This document shows positions 27,982 to 36,797 of a stretch of DNA of 64,000 nucleotides, one piece after another. The translations under genes were made by a program, and so were the position numbers. Numbering within the stretch: the first letter of the stretch is position 1; the number at the start of each line of letters is the position of its first letter. Below the pieces are notes generated by a model. The model had not been told where the DNA came from, did no database searches, and saw nothing but the letters and a program-made list of their open reading frames with translations. Origin of the DNA: Streptomyces sp. man185 (GTDB lineage Bacteria > Actinomycetota > Actinomycetes > Streptomycetales > Streptomycetaceae); the NCBI GenBank assembly GCA_002551355.1, contig NTHE01000013.1, positions 1 to 64,000 of the forward strand. Reading direction: 5' to 3'.

Positions 27982-28728
27982 ATGACGACGATCCTGGTCA
28001 CCGGCGCCACCGGAACCCTCGGCCGGCAGGTCGCCGAGCGGCTGCGCACCGAAGGGGCCGATGTCCGCGGCCTCAGCCGCCGCTCGCCCTCGTACGCCGT
28101 CGATCTGCGCGACGGCAAGGGCCTCGACGCGGCGGTCGAGGGGGCGGATGTGATCGTCCACTGCGCCAGCACGCCGCGCGGCGGCGACGACCGGGCGGCG
28201 GGGTTCCTCATCAACGCGGCGAAGCGGGCCGGGACGCCGCATCTTCTGTACATCTCGATCGTGGGCGTGGACCGGCTGCCGCTGGGCTACTACACGGTCA
28301 AGCACCGGGTCGAGCGGATGATCGAGGACTCCGGGCTCGGCTCGACGATCCTGCGGACCACGCAGTTCCACGACCTGGCGCTGCGCATCCTGTCCGGGGC
28401 GGCCAAGCTGCCCGTGCTGCCGGTGCCCGCCGGTGTGTCGCTCCAGCCCGTCGACAGCAGCGAGGTCGCCGGCCGACTGGCCGCCCTGGCGCTCGGCGGA
28501 CCGGCGGGCCGGGTGCCCGACCTGGGCGGACCCGAGGTCCGGGAGCTGACCGACCTGGCCGGGGCGTTCCTGCGGGCCACCGGCCGCAGGCGGCGGGTGG
28601 TTCCGGTCCGGCTGACCGGCAAGGCGTACGCGGGCTACCGGCGCGGCGACCATCTGGCTCCCGAACACGCCGTGGGGACGGTGACGTTCGAGGAGTTCCT
28701 CGACCGCCGCCACCGGCGCCCGGACTGA
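27982..28728 (+). CDS. NmrA/SDR-like NAD(P)-binding protein
   Basis: A 248-residue atypical short-chain dehydrogenase (NmrA-like, SDR_a5 type). The Rossmann motif ILVTGATGTLGRQVAERL (residues 4-21) binds NAD(P). There is no canonical YxxxK pair; instead YYTVKHRVERMI occurs near 105-116, where Tyr and Lys are 4 apart, so activity is possible. The C-terminus has the family's SLQPVDSSEVAGRLAALAL. It may be an oxidoreductase or a redox-sensing regulator; substrate unknown. Starts 22 nt beyond the chitinase terminator, so probably transcribed on its own. Confidence 0.78.
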   Translation: MTTILVTGATGTLGRQVAERLRTEGADVRGLSRRSPSYAVDLRDGKGLDAAVEGADVIVHCASTPRGGDDRAAGFLINAAKRAGTPHLLYISIVGVDRLPLGYYTVKHRVERMIEDSGLGSTILRTTQFHDLALRILSGAAKLPVLPVPAGVSLQPVDSSEVAGRLAALALGGPAGRVPDLGGPEVRELTDLAGAFLRATGRRRRVVPVRLTGKAYAGYRRGDHLAPEHAVGTVTFEEFLDRRHRRPD

Positions 28729-28772
28729 ACCGACGCCGTCCGGCCTGCGCCACCGGGCCCGAGCCGACGCCG

Positions 28773-28807
28773 CCCGCCGGCCACCCGCGGGTGTCCGGTC
28801 CGGCGGG
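28773..28807. terminator. Possible convergent terminator
   Basis: An 8-bp stem CCCGCCGG/CCGGCGGG (28773-28780 with 28800-28807), with a nested ACCCGCGGGT palindrome in its loop, lies between the NmrA-like gene and the stop of the ROK gene. Confidence 0.5.
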
Positions 28808-29998
28808 TCAGCCCTCCGGGGCGAACAGCGCGTCCTGCGCCGCGTCCCGGGCGGTGATCAGCGCACCGCGCAGCACGGCCCCGTCGCCCAGCGAACCGGC
28901 GCGGACCTCCGTGCGCAGGGGCGACATCGTGGCCAGCCGTTCCTCGACCCGGGCGGCGAGCGCGGCACCGCCCGCATGGCCGACGGCCCCCGCGAGCAGG
29001 ACGCAGCCGGGGTCGAGCACCGAGACGACGGCGGCGGCGCCGAGGGCGAGACGGTCGGCCACGTCCTTCAGGAAGGGCTCGCCCGCCTCCCCCGCCTCCA
29101 GAGCGGCCCGCACCGCGTCCACGGCGGCCGCCTCCTCGCCGCCCTCCGCCACCGCGCCGAGGTCCACGAGTCCGTGCGCGGCGGCGAGTTCGCACAGCGC
29201 GACCGAGCCCGCCAGGGAGTGGAAACCGCCCTCGCAGTTGACCGCCGATGGCAGCCCGCTCACCCCGGGGACGGGCAGGAAGCCGATCTCTCCCGCGCCA
29301 CCGGACGCCCCCTGACGCAGCTTGCCGTCCAGCATCACGGCGGCCCCGATTCCCAGGCCGAGCCAGAGGAGGACGAAGGTCTCCCGGTCGCGGGCGGCAC
29401 CGTCCCGGTGTTCCGCGACGGCCGCGAGGTTGGTCTCGTTCTCCACCAGGACGGTGGCGGGAAGCCGCCGCTGGAGCTCCCGGACCAGGCCCCGGTGCCA
29501 GGCGGGCAGGCCGGAGCTGTCGCGCAGTTCGCCGGTGGCGGGGTCGATCAGCCCCGGCGCGCCGACCCCGACGCTGTGCAGGGGTACCGCCCCGGCGGCG
29601 CGGGCGGCGCGCTCCAGGAGGGCGGCTGCCCGCTCGACGGCGGGGTCGGTGCGGGTGTCGCTGCCGATGGGCAGCGTGTCCTCGGCGAGCGTGGCCCCCA
29701 GCAGGTCGGCGACGACCACGCTGACGCTGCCGAGGCGCACGTCGAGGGCGGCGAGATGGGCCCGGTCGGCGACGATCCCGTACAGCTTGGCGTTGGGCCC
29801 GCGACGGACGGCTCCGGACTCGCCGACGACCTGGATCAGGCCGGCGCTCCGGAGCCGTTCGACGAGGTCGGCGACGGTGGGCCGGGAGAGTCCGGTCAGC
29901 GTCTTGAGCTGGGTGGCCGTCAGTGGGCCGTCCTGCTGGAGCAGTCGCAGGGCGAGCCGGTCGTTGATGGCCCGAGCCGTGCTCGGGGATGCGGGCAT
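28808..29998 (-). CDS. ROK family transcriptional regulator
   Basis: A 396-residue ROK (repressor, ORF, kinase) protein. The N-terminal winged HTH (about residues 8-60: TATQLKTLTGLSRPTVADLV) is followed by an actin-like sugar-kinase fold with DVRLGSVSVVVADL and SVGVGAPGLID. The usual zinc motif CxCGxxGCxE is degenerate (VNCEGGFHS, with one Cys), and the phosphate-binding motif lacks typical kinase residues, so it is probably a pure regulator. ATG at 29996-29998 with AAGGA upstream. It diverges from an MFS gene across a dyad operator, so it likely represses that gene and itself in answer to a sugar. Confidence 0.87.
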   Translation of the reverse strand: MPASPSTARAINDRLALRLLQQDGPLTATQLKTLTGLSRPTVADLVERLRSAGLIQVVGESGAVRRGPNAKLYGIVADRAHLAALDVRLGSVSVVVADLLGATLAEDTLPIGSDTRTDPAVERAAALLERAARAAGAVPLHSVGVGAPGLIDPATGELRDSSGLPAWHRGLVRELQRRLPATVLVENETNLAAVAEHRDGAARDRETFVLLWLGLGIGAAVMLDGKLRQGASGGAGEIGFLPVPGVSGLPSAVNCEGGFHSLAGSVALCELAAAHGLVDLGAVAEGGEEAAAVDAVRAALEAGEAGEPFLKDVADRLALGAAAVVSVLDPGCVLLAGAVGHAGGAALAARVEERLATMSPLRTEVRAGSLGDGAVLRGALITARDAAQDALFAPEG

Positions 29999-30059
29999 AC
30001 CGGGATCCTTCCAGATCGTCGCCCCGCCGCCTTCCGGGGCCGCGAAGTATCCACTATTT

Positions 30060-30078
30060 ATCAGGCAGGGTTCCTGAT
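30060..30078. promoter_or_regulatory. Dyad operator between ROK and MFS genes
   Basis: ATCAGG (30060-30065) and CCTGAT (30073-30078) form an inverted repeat with 7-bp spacing, inside the only AT-rich patch (30052-30085) of the divergent region. It is a likely target of the ROK protein. Flanking ACTATTT and AGTTTA may supply -10 elements in both directions. Confidence 0.6.
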
Positions 30079-30156
30079 AGTTTACGCCACGCATCGTCGC
30101 GCGGGAGCGCCGGGACGGCCGGCATCCGAGGATTCCCAGGGGAGGGACACGACGGC

Positions 30157-31383
30157 ATGACGAACGACTCGACCGTCACGGTCTACAGCACACAGCAGGT
30201 CAGGCGGGCGCGGATCGCCGTCGCCGCGGTCTTCACCGTCCACGGGGCGGTGACCGGCAGCTTCGCGACCCGGGTGCCGTGGATCCAGGACCACGCCGGG
30301 GTGAGCGCGGGACAGCTCGGCCTGGCGCTGGCCTTCCCGGCGATCGGCGCGTCGATCGCGATGCCGCTGGCCGGCCGGATCAGCCATCGGTTCGGGGCGC
30401 GTACGGCGCTGCGGGGGCTGCTGGCGCTGTGGACACTGGCGCTGATCCTGCCCGCGCTCGCACCGAACCTGCTCACCCTCTGCGCCGCACTGTTCGTCTA
30501 CGGGGCGACGGCGGGGATGTCGGACGTGGCGATGAACGCCCTGGGCATCGAGGTGGAGAACCGTCTCGACAAGTCGATCATGTCGGGCCTGCACGGCATG
30601 TGGAGCGTGGGCGCGCTGATCGGTTCGGCGGCGGGCACCGTCGCCGCGCACACCGCGACCGACGCCCGCCTGCACCACACGATCGCCGCCCTGGTGCTCA
30701 CGGCGCTGGGACTGATCGCCTGCCGGGACGTCCTCGACCTCCGGAGGAGCCCGGAGGAGGAGCCGCCGCCGCGTTTCACCCTGCCGCCGAAGTCGGCCCT
30801 GATCATCGGGGCGATCGGGTTCTGCGCGGTGTTCGCGGAGGGCGCGAGCCTGGACTGGTCGGCGGTCTACCTGCGGGATGTTCTGGACAGCTCGGACGGA
30901 CTGGCCGCCGCGTCCACCACGGCGTTCACCCTGACGATGGCGTTGGCCCGGATCGCCGGGGACCGGATCGTCGACCGGTTCGGCGCGGTCCGCACGGTGC
31001 GCACCGGTGGGCTGATGGCGACCGCGGGCGGGCTGCTGGTGGTGTTCGCGCCCTCCCCGGCGGCCGCGATGTGCGGCTTCGGGCTGCTGGGCCTCGGCGT
31101 GGCGGTCGTGGTCCCGCTGGCCTTCGCCGCGGCGGGGCGCAGCGGGCCGAACCCGAGTCAGGCCATCGCGGGCGTCGCCACCATCACGTACACGTCCAGC
31201 CTGATCGCCCCCTCCGCGATCGGCTCACTGGCCGAGGCGACCTCGCTGGTGGTGTCGTTCGGCGTGGTGACGGTGCTGGCCTTCGGCCTGGTGCTGGGCG
31301 CCGGGGTGCTGCGGTCGGCCGACCGAAAGGTCACCGGCTCGGCGGTCGCCGGCGGCGCGACGAAGAGCGCCGCCGGGAGCTGA
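30157..31383 (+). CDS. MFS transporter
   Basis: A 408-residue major facilitator with about 12 hydrophobic segments and the cytoplasmic loop motif GRISHRFGARTALR between TM2 and TM3, repeated as GDRIVDRFGAVRTVR between TM8 and TM9. It is of the YbjJ/FucP-like group; substrate probably a small sugar or sugar-derived compound, inferred from its divergent ROK regulator. The ATG at 30157 follows GGGAGG. The C-terminal tail is short and soluble. No enzyme gene accompanies it. Confidence 0.83.
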   Translation: MTNDSTVTVYSTQQVRRARIAVAAVFTVHGAVTGSFATRVPWIQDHAGVSAGQLGLALAFPAIGASIAMPLAGRISHRFGARTALRGLLALWTLALILPALAPNLLTLCAALFVYGATAGMSDVAMNALGIEVENRLDKSIMSGLHGMWSVGALIGSAAGTVAAHTATDARLHHTIAALVLTALGLIACRDVLDLRRSPEEEPPPRFTLPPKSALIIGAIGFCAVFAEGASLDWSAVYLRDVLDSSDGLAAASTTAFTLTMALARIAGDRIVDRFGAVRTVRTGGLMATAGGLLVVFAPSPAAAMCGFGLLGLGVAVVVPLAFAAAGRSGPNPSQAIAGVATITYTSSLIAPSAIGSLAEATSLVVSFGVVTVLAFGLVLGAGVLRSADRKVTGSAVAGGATKSAAGS

Positions 31384-31585
31384 CGGGGGCCCCGGGAGGG
31401 GACGGCGGGCGCGCGTGAGGCACGGCATCGGCGTACGGCCGGGGCGGCGGCGCGCGACGGGTGACCTCCGCGCGGCCGCAGCGCGCGCCACTACTACCAT
31501 GGCGCTGATCTTTTCCGCAGGTGAACACCGAACAACCGGGTCGCAGACCGGCCGGCGCACCGAGCAGACCTTCAGGGAGCAACCA

Positions 31586-32977
31586 ATGAGTCTCGGCGTG
31601 CGCTGGACCTTGCACGGCGACGGGAAGACACCCGCGCCCGGGGCGGTGGTGCGCCCCGACGAGCGGCTCTCCTGGCCCCGTACGTTCGGACTCGGCGCCC
31701 AGCACGTGGTGGCGATGTTCGGCGCGTCGTTCGTCGCCCCGGTCCTGATGGGTCTGGACCCGAACCTCGCGATCATGATGTCCGGCGTCGCGACCGCGAT
31801 CTTCCTGCTGGCGACCAAGGGCCGGGTGCCCAGCTATCTGGGCTGTTCGCTCTCCTTCGTCGGCGTCGCGGCCACGATCCGGGCGAGCGGCGGCGACGTC
31901 GCCACCATCACGGGCGCGGTGTTCGTGGTCGCGGTGGCCCTGTTCCTGGTGGGTCTCGCCGTGCAGCGCTTCGGCGCGCGGATCATCCACGCGGCGATGC
32001 CGCCGGTGGTGACGGGCGCGGTCGTGATGCTGATCGGCTTCAACCTGGCGCCGGTGACCGCGTCGACGTACTGGCCGCAGGACCAGTGGACGGCGCTGGC
32101 GGTGATGCTGTTCACCGGCCTCGCCGTGGTGTGCCTGCGCGGGTTCCTCTCCCGGATCGCGATCTTCCTGGGGCTGGTCTTCGGGTACGTGCTGTCCTGG
32201 GTCCTGGACCTGGCCTTCGGCAGGATCCACTCCCCGCTGGGCGGCGGCGCGGCCACCGACCACTGGCGTCTGGACCTGTCCGCCGTCGGCAGGGCCGACT
32301 GGATCGGGCTGCCGACCTTCCACGCCCCGGCCTTCGAGTGGTCCGCGATCCTGGTGGCGCTGCCCGTGGTGATCGCGCTCGTCGCGGAGAACGCCGGGCA
32401 TGTGAAGGCCGTGGGCGAGATGACCGGCGACTCGCTGGACGACAAGCTCGGCACCGCCATCGCGGCGGACGGCGCGGCGTCGATGCTCTCCACCGCCGTG
32501 GGCGGGCCGCCCAACACCACGTACTCCGAGAACATCGGCGTGATGGCCGCGACCCGCGTCTACTCCACCGCGGCGTACTGGGCGGCGGCCTGCTTCGCGC
32601 TGCTCTTCGGCCTGTGCCCGAAGTTCGGCGCGGTCGTCGCCGCGATCCCGGGCGGGGTGCTCGGCGGGATCACCGTGATCCTGTACGGGATGATCGGCCT
32701 GCTCGGTGCGCAGATCTGGCTCAACGGCCGGGTGGACCTGCGTAATCCGCTCAACCTCGTGCCGGCCGCCGCGGGCATCATCATCGGCGTGGGCGGGGTC
32801 AGCCTGAAGATCACCGACAACTTCGAGCTGGGCGGCATCGCGCTCGGCACGATCGTCGTGATCACCGGCTACCACGTGCTGCGGGCCTTCGCCCCGGCCC
32901 ACCTCAAGACCCAGGAACCGCTGCTGGACTCGGGCACTTCGGCGTACGACGAGAAGCCGGGTCCCGAGAAGAGCTGA
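31586..32977 (+). CDS. UraA-type uracil/xanthine permease
   Basis: A 463-residue nucleobase:cation symporter of the NCS2 family. It has about 14 hydrophobic segments. The QHVVAMFGASFVAPVL motif lies in TM1, and GGPPNTTYSENIGVMAATRVYS (about 311-332) closely follows the E. coli UraA signature, which favours uracil over xanthine. VIALVAENAGHVKAV contains the substrate-binding Glu of TM8. It imports uracil with protons. ATG at 31586 with AGGGAG 6 nt upstream; longer versions starting further upstream lack support. A monocistronic gene, convergent with the cellulase gene 24 bp away. Confidence 0.87.
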   Translation: MSLGVRWTLHGDGKTPAPGAVVRPDERLSWPRTFGLGAQHVVAMFGASFVAPVLMGLDPNLAIMMSGVATAIFLLATKGRVPSYLGCSLSFVGVAATIRASGGDVATITGAVFVVAVALFLVGLAVQRFGARIIHAAMPPVVTGAVVMLIGFNLAPVTASTYWPQDQWTALAVMLFTGLAVVCLRGFLSRIAIFLGLVFGYVLSWVLDLAFGRIHSPLGGGAATDHWRLDLSAVGRADWIGLPTFHAPAFEWSAILVALPVVIALVAENAGHVKAVGEMTGDSLDDKLGTAIAADGAASMLSTAVGGPPNTTYSENIGVMAATRVYSTAAYWAAACFALLFGLCPKFGAVVAAIPGGVLGGITVILYGMIGLLGAQIWLNGRVDLRNPLNLVPAAAGIIIGVGGVSLKITDNFELGGIALGTIVVITGYHVLRAFAPAHLKTQEPLLDSGTSAYDEKPGPEKS

Positions 32978-33001
32978 GCCGTACGGGGAGCCGCCCGGGG
33001 T

Positions 33002-34204
33002 TCAGCCGGTAGCCAGGGCGTGGGCGTACTCCGGGGTGAAGGAGCCCGCCGCGCCCGAGCAGCCGTCGGACTCCCCCGGCAGCTTCACCCACAGGTACGC
33101 GTCGATCCGGGACTCGCCGGTCCGGGTCGTCGGGGTCTGCCCCAGTGCGCGCCCCGCCGGATCGCACCACTGACCGGCGGCGGGTGCGCCGTTGCCGTTG
33201 CGGCTGGTGTCGATGACCGCGCCGAGGGCGGCCGGGCCTCCGAGTGCGGCGAGGACCCGGCGGGCATAGGCGGCCTCGTCGGCGGTGCGGTGGAAGTTGG
33301 AGACATTGGTGAAGATGCCGTCGCCGTCGGCGGCCGCTCCGGCCGCCCTCAGCGCGGCGGCCTGTTTCGCGGGGGCGTGCCAGCCCGAGTGTCCGCCGTC
33401 GAAGTAGACCCGGGCCCGCGGGTTCGCGGTGCGCAGGGTGCGTCCCGCGCGGGCCAGCGAGGCGAAGCGGGCCGCGCGACCGGAGGCGCTGAGGCAGTCG
33501 GCGAGGGCGATGGCGTCCGGCTCCAGGATCACGATCGCCGCTCCCGCGCCGAGCCCCTGGGCGAACTCCCGTATCCACGCGTCGTACGCGGCGAGGTCCG
33601 GGGCGCCGCCCTTCGACGCGCCGCCGCAGTCCCGGTCGGGTATCGCGTACGGGACGAGCACCGGGGTCCGGCCCGCGGCGGCCGCGCCCCGGGTGACCGC
33701 GCGGACCTGCCCGGCTATCCCGCCCGGGTTGTGGGCGGCGAACCAGACGGCCGCGGGCCGCGCGGCGATCCGGGACTCGATGACCGGGCGGCGCGGGTCG
33801 TCGGGGTTGGCCCGCACCCAGTCCAGGACCTGCGAGTGCGGGTGCCGGAACAGGCGGGTGCGGGGTGCCGGGGCGGGAGCCGTCGGCCGGGAGGGCTCGG
33901 CTGTGGGGGCGTCGCGCGGAGGGGTGGTGGTGCGCACGGGGGACGGGGCTGGAGCGGGGGCTGCCGAGGAGGCGGACGGGGCGGGGGCCGGGGGCGTCGG
34001 CAGGGCGGGAAGCGGCTGGAGGACCGGCGGGGGCGCCGGCCGGGGGCGGGCGGTGTCGCGCCGGTCGTCGTGACCCGCGTCGAGCAGCCCGGCCGTGGCC
34101 CCGATCGCCACCACCGCCGAGGCGACGGCCAGCAGGGCGTGGCGGCGGGACGCGCGGCGGCGTTCGCGGTGAGCGGTGCAGCGGCGTATGCGGGTGCCCG
34201 GCAC
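33002..34204 (-). CDS. Glycoside hydrolase family 6 cellulase
   Basis: A 400-residue GH6 enzyme acting on beta-1,4-glucan by inversion. A basic N-terminus and one hydrophobic segment (about 21-41) act as signal or anchor. A Pro/Ala/Thr-rich linker (about 48-115) precedes the catalytic domain. Its motifs are WFAAHNPGG, VPYAIPDRDCGG with the first catalytic Asp, ILEPDAIALADC with the acid Asp, VYFDGGHSGW, IDTSRNGNG and LWVKLPGESDG. There is no carbohydrate-binding module and the linker is N-terminal, so it may remain membrane-bound. GTG at 34202-34204 with AAGGGG 8 nt upstream. Probably an endoglucanase. Confidence 0.85.
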   Translation of the reverse strand: MPGTRIRRCTAHRERRRASRRHALLAVASAVVAIGATAGLLDAGHDDRRDTARPRPAPPPVLQPLPALPTPPAPAPSASSAAPAPAPSPVRTTTPPRDAPTAEPSRPTAPAPAPRTRLFRHPHSQVLDWVRANPDDPRRPVIESRIAARPAAVWFAAHNPGGIAGQVRAVTRGAAAAGRTPVLVPYAIPDRDCGGASKGGAPDLAAYDAWIREFAQGLGAGAAIVILEPDAIALADCLSASGRAARFASLARAGRTLRTANPRARVYFDGGHSGWHAPAKQAAALRAAGAAADGDGIFTNVSNFHRTADEAAYARRVLAALGGPAALGAVIDTSRNGNGAPAAGQWCDPAGRALGQTPTTRTGESRIDAYLWVKLPGESDGCSGAAGSFTPEYAHALATG

Positions 34205-34300
34205 TCCTCGATCCCCTTTTCCGGCACCGTTGTTCGCCCGTTCCGATGAAACTCGGGCCGGTCGGCGCCGTGGCGAGCCTATGGCTGGGACGCTCCGCGC

Positions 34301-35011
34301 ATGACGCAGATCGAGCAGTCCGCACTCCCGGCCGGCGTCGGCGACCCGCCGACGGGCGACCCCCCGGTGATCGAACGTATGCGGGAATTGCGTTCCCGGT
34401 GGCCGCACGGGGACGGGGTGGCGGTGTTCAACGCGGCCTATCTGGAGGTCGTCGAGCGGGCCGACCCGGGCCTCGGCAGGGGCGGCTTCGACGACCGGGA
34501 AGCCGCGGCCCTGCTGGGCCTGCGCTGCGCCGAGCGCTATATGTCGGCCGCCGAGACGGCCGCGGGGGGCGGGCAGCCGCCGGAGTGCTGGCGTCCGTTG
34601 CTCCCTTACCGCCGCCGCCCCGGCGTACGTCCGCTGCAGTTCGCGCTGAGCGGTCTGCAGGCGCACGTCGGCCACGATCTGGTCCTGGCGGTGGTGGACA
34701 CCTGTCGTACGCTCGGCTGCGCTCCGCCGGACCTGGAAGGGGAGTTCGAGCGCGTAAGCGATCTCCTCGCGTTGCTGGAGGAGCGGATCCACGAGGATCT
34801 GATGCCGGGCCCCGACCTCCTGCAGATCGCGGATCCGCTGACCCATCTGGTCAGCTCCTGGAGCCTGGAGCGGGCCCGTGAGGCGGCCTGGTCGGCGGTC
34901 CTGGTGCTCTGGCGGCTGCGCGGATTCCCTTCGCTGGCCGAGGAGTTCAGGCAGCGGACCGACGCGGGCGCGGGCCTGGTGGGGCGGCTGCTGCTCACCC
35001 CTTGCCGCTGA
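34301..35011 (+). CDS. DUF5995 family protein
   Basis: A 236-residue soluble protein that I match to DUF5995 by its pattern: AVFNAAYLEVVERA (about 43-56), a FDDREAAALLGLRCAERYM stretch, CWRPLLPYR, and LQFALSGLQAHVGHDLVLAVVDTC with the conserved His pair. The fold is predicted all-helical, and the conserved His/Asp residues could bind metal. Function unknown. It starts with ATG and diverges from the GH6 gene. It is convergent with the DavB-like gene, 43 bp away, with no strong hairpin between. Confidence 0.78.
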   Translation: MTQIEQSALPAGVGDPPTGDPPVIERMRELRSRWPHGDGVAVFNAAYLEVVERADPGLGRGGFDDREAAALLGLRCAERYMSAAETAAGGGQPPECWRPLLPYRRRPGVRPLQFALSGLQAHVGHDLVLAVVDTCRTLGCAPPDLEGEFERVSDLLALLEERIHEDLMPGPDLLQIADPLTHLVSSWSLERAREAAWSAVLVLWRLRGFPSLAEEFRQRTDAGAGLVGRLLLTPCR

Positions 35012-35054
35012 CGCCCGCGTCGGGCCCCCGCCCCCCGCGCCCGGACCCTCCGGC

Positions 35055-36749
35055 TCAGTCCTCCGGAAGCTCGACCGGCGCGATCTCGTCGAAGACGTCG
35101 CCGGGGCCGGGGTTGGTGCCGTCCGTCGCCCCGCCGAACTGGTGCATGACGCCCCACACGGCGTTCAGCGCGGTCTGCACGGCGCCCTCGGCCCAGCCGG
35201 CCGTCCAGGAGATGTCGTCCCCGGCGAGGAAGATCCCCCGCTTGTCCTCGGGCAACCGGTCCTGCATGAAGTGCGTGAACAGCCGCCGCTGGTAGCGGTA
35301 GTGGCCGGGCAGGTTGGCCTTGAACGCGCCCATGAACCAGGGCTCGTTCTCCCAGGAGACGGTGACCGGGTTGCCGATGATGTGGCTGCGGACGTCGACG
35401 TTCGGGTAGATCTCCCCGAGCGACTTGAGCATGACCTCCATGCGCTCCTTCGGGGAGAGCGGCAGCCACTTCAGACTGTCGTCGCACCAGGTGTAGGAGA
35501 GGCAGATGACGGCGGGCTTGTCCGGCCCGTCGTCCAGGAGGTACGTCCCCCGGGTCATCCGGTCGGTGAGCGTCATCGACATCGTGTCGCGGCCGGTGGT
35601 CTCGTCCTTGTCCAGCCAGAACGGGCGGTCGACCGGCACGAACAGCTTGGACGACTCCATGTAGTGGGTGCGCTCCATCGCCGTCCAGTGGTCGATCGGG
35701 AAGAGCGCGTCATCGCAGTCGATCTTGGAGAGCAGCAGCCAGGACTGGCCGGTGAAGACCGCGGCCCGGAAGGTGCGGATGTCACCGGTGGCGTCGGTGA
35801 CCGTGATGCGGTTGCCCGCGGTACGGGTCAGCCGGGTCACGGCTTCGCGCGGCTCGCCCTCGTGCAGGGTGGCGAGCGAGGTGCCGAGCGGCCAGTGGAC
35901 GATCTTCTGCGGCTCGCGGTCCCACAGGCGCAGCGGGAGCTGCTGGCTGCCGCCGACGATGCCGCGGTGGTGGTCGTCGGCCTCGGTGTAGACGACGCGC
36001 AGGATCTCCAGGATCGAGTTGGGGAAGTCGGTGTCCCAGCCGCCGGTGCCGAAGCCGACCTGGCCGAAGATCTCGCGGTGCCGGAAGGACTTGAAGGCCT
36101 CGGACTCGCAGAGGAACCCGTAGAAGGTCTGGTTGTCGAGCCGCTCGACGAGCTGCGACCAGATCTCCCGGATGCGCGGGACGTCGCGCTCGCGCAGCGC
36201 CCGGTTCATGTCGGAGAAGTCGGCGCCCTCCTCCAGACAGGCGCTCCAGGCCTCGGCGACGTCGCGGTAGACCTGCGGCAGGTCGTCGATGGTCTCGGCG
36301 TAGTGCGACTCGCCCTTGAGGTCCACGACGGTCGAGGGCGTGGCCGGCGAGAGCGGGTTGGGGAAGGGCTGCGTTTCCAGGCCCACCAGGTCGATGTAGT
36401 GCTGGAGCGCCGTGGAGGACGGCGGGAAGCGCATCGCGCCCATCTCGGCGGTGAGCGCGGGGTCGCAGCCGTCGAAACCGACGGTGCGCAGCCGGCCGCC
36501 GATCCGGTCGGCCTCGTAGACGACGGGCTTGAGGCCCATCTTCATCAGCTCGTACGCGGCGATGATGCCCGAGAGACCGCCGCCGATGACGGCGACCTCC
36601 TGGCCGTGCTCGGTCGCCGGTATCTGACCGAGGCCCGCGGGGTGGGCGAGGAAGTCGTCGTACGCGTACGGGAAGTCCGGCCCGAACATGGTGATCGGCG
36701 GGGCGGCCGCGTCGGTGTGCTGGACGGCGTTGGGCACCGTGGACGTCAT
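35055..36749 (-). CDS. davB: DavB-like L-lysine 2-monooxygenase
   Basis: A 564-residue flavin amine oxidase-fold enzyme. Compared from memory with Pseudomonas DavB it shares near-continuous blocks: FGPDFPYAYDDF (22-33), VAVIGGGLSGIIAAYE (52-67, FAD GxGxxG), GGRLR (84-88), GQVGFGTGGWDTDFPNS, the Trp/Gly-rich AGDDISWTAGWAEGAVQ near the C-terminus and NPGPGDVF. DavB oxidatively decarboxylates L-lysine to 5-aminovaleramide. Close relatives take Phe or Trp, so substrate is inferred. The nitrilase-type amidase gene just upstream (48-nt gap) would hydrolyse the amide, which supports a Dav-type pathway. Confidence 0.82.
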   Translation of the reverse strand: MTSTVPNAVQHTDAAAPPITMFGPDFPYAYDDFLAHPAGLGQIPATEHGQEVAVIGGGLSGIIAAYELMKMGLKPVVYEADRIGGRLRTVGFDGCDPALTAEMGAMRFPPSSTALQHYIDLVGLETQPFPNPLSPATPSTVVDLKGESHYAETIDDLPQVYRDVAEAWSACLEEGADFSDMNRALRERDVPRIREIWSQLVERLDNQTFYGFLCESEAFKSFRHREIFGQVGFGTGGWDTDFPNSILEILRVVYTEADDHHRGIVGGSQQLPLRLWDREPQKIVHWPLGTSLATLHEGEPREAVTRLTRTAGNRITVTDATGDIRTFRAAVFTGQSWLLLSKIDCDDALFPIDHWTAMERTHYMESSKLFVPVDRPFWLDKDETTGRDTMSMTLTDRMTRGTYLLDDGPDKPAVICLSYTWCDDSLKWLPLSPKERMEVMLKSLGEIYPNVDVRSHIIGNPVTVSWENEPWFMGAFKANLPGHYRYQRRLFTHFMQDRLPEDKRGIFLAGDDISWTAGWAEGAVQTALNAVWGVMHQFGGATDGTNPGPGDVFDEIAPVELPED

Positions 36750-36797
36750 GGGGTACGGACTCCTTGCGCGGTACGGAAGTTCGGGGAGGAGGCGGGC

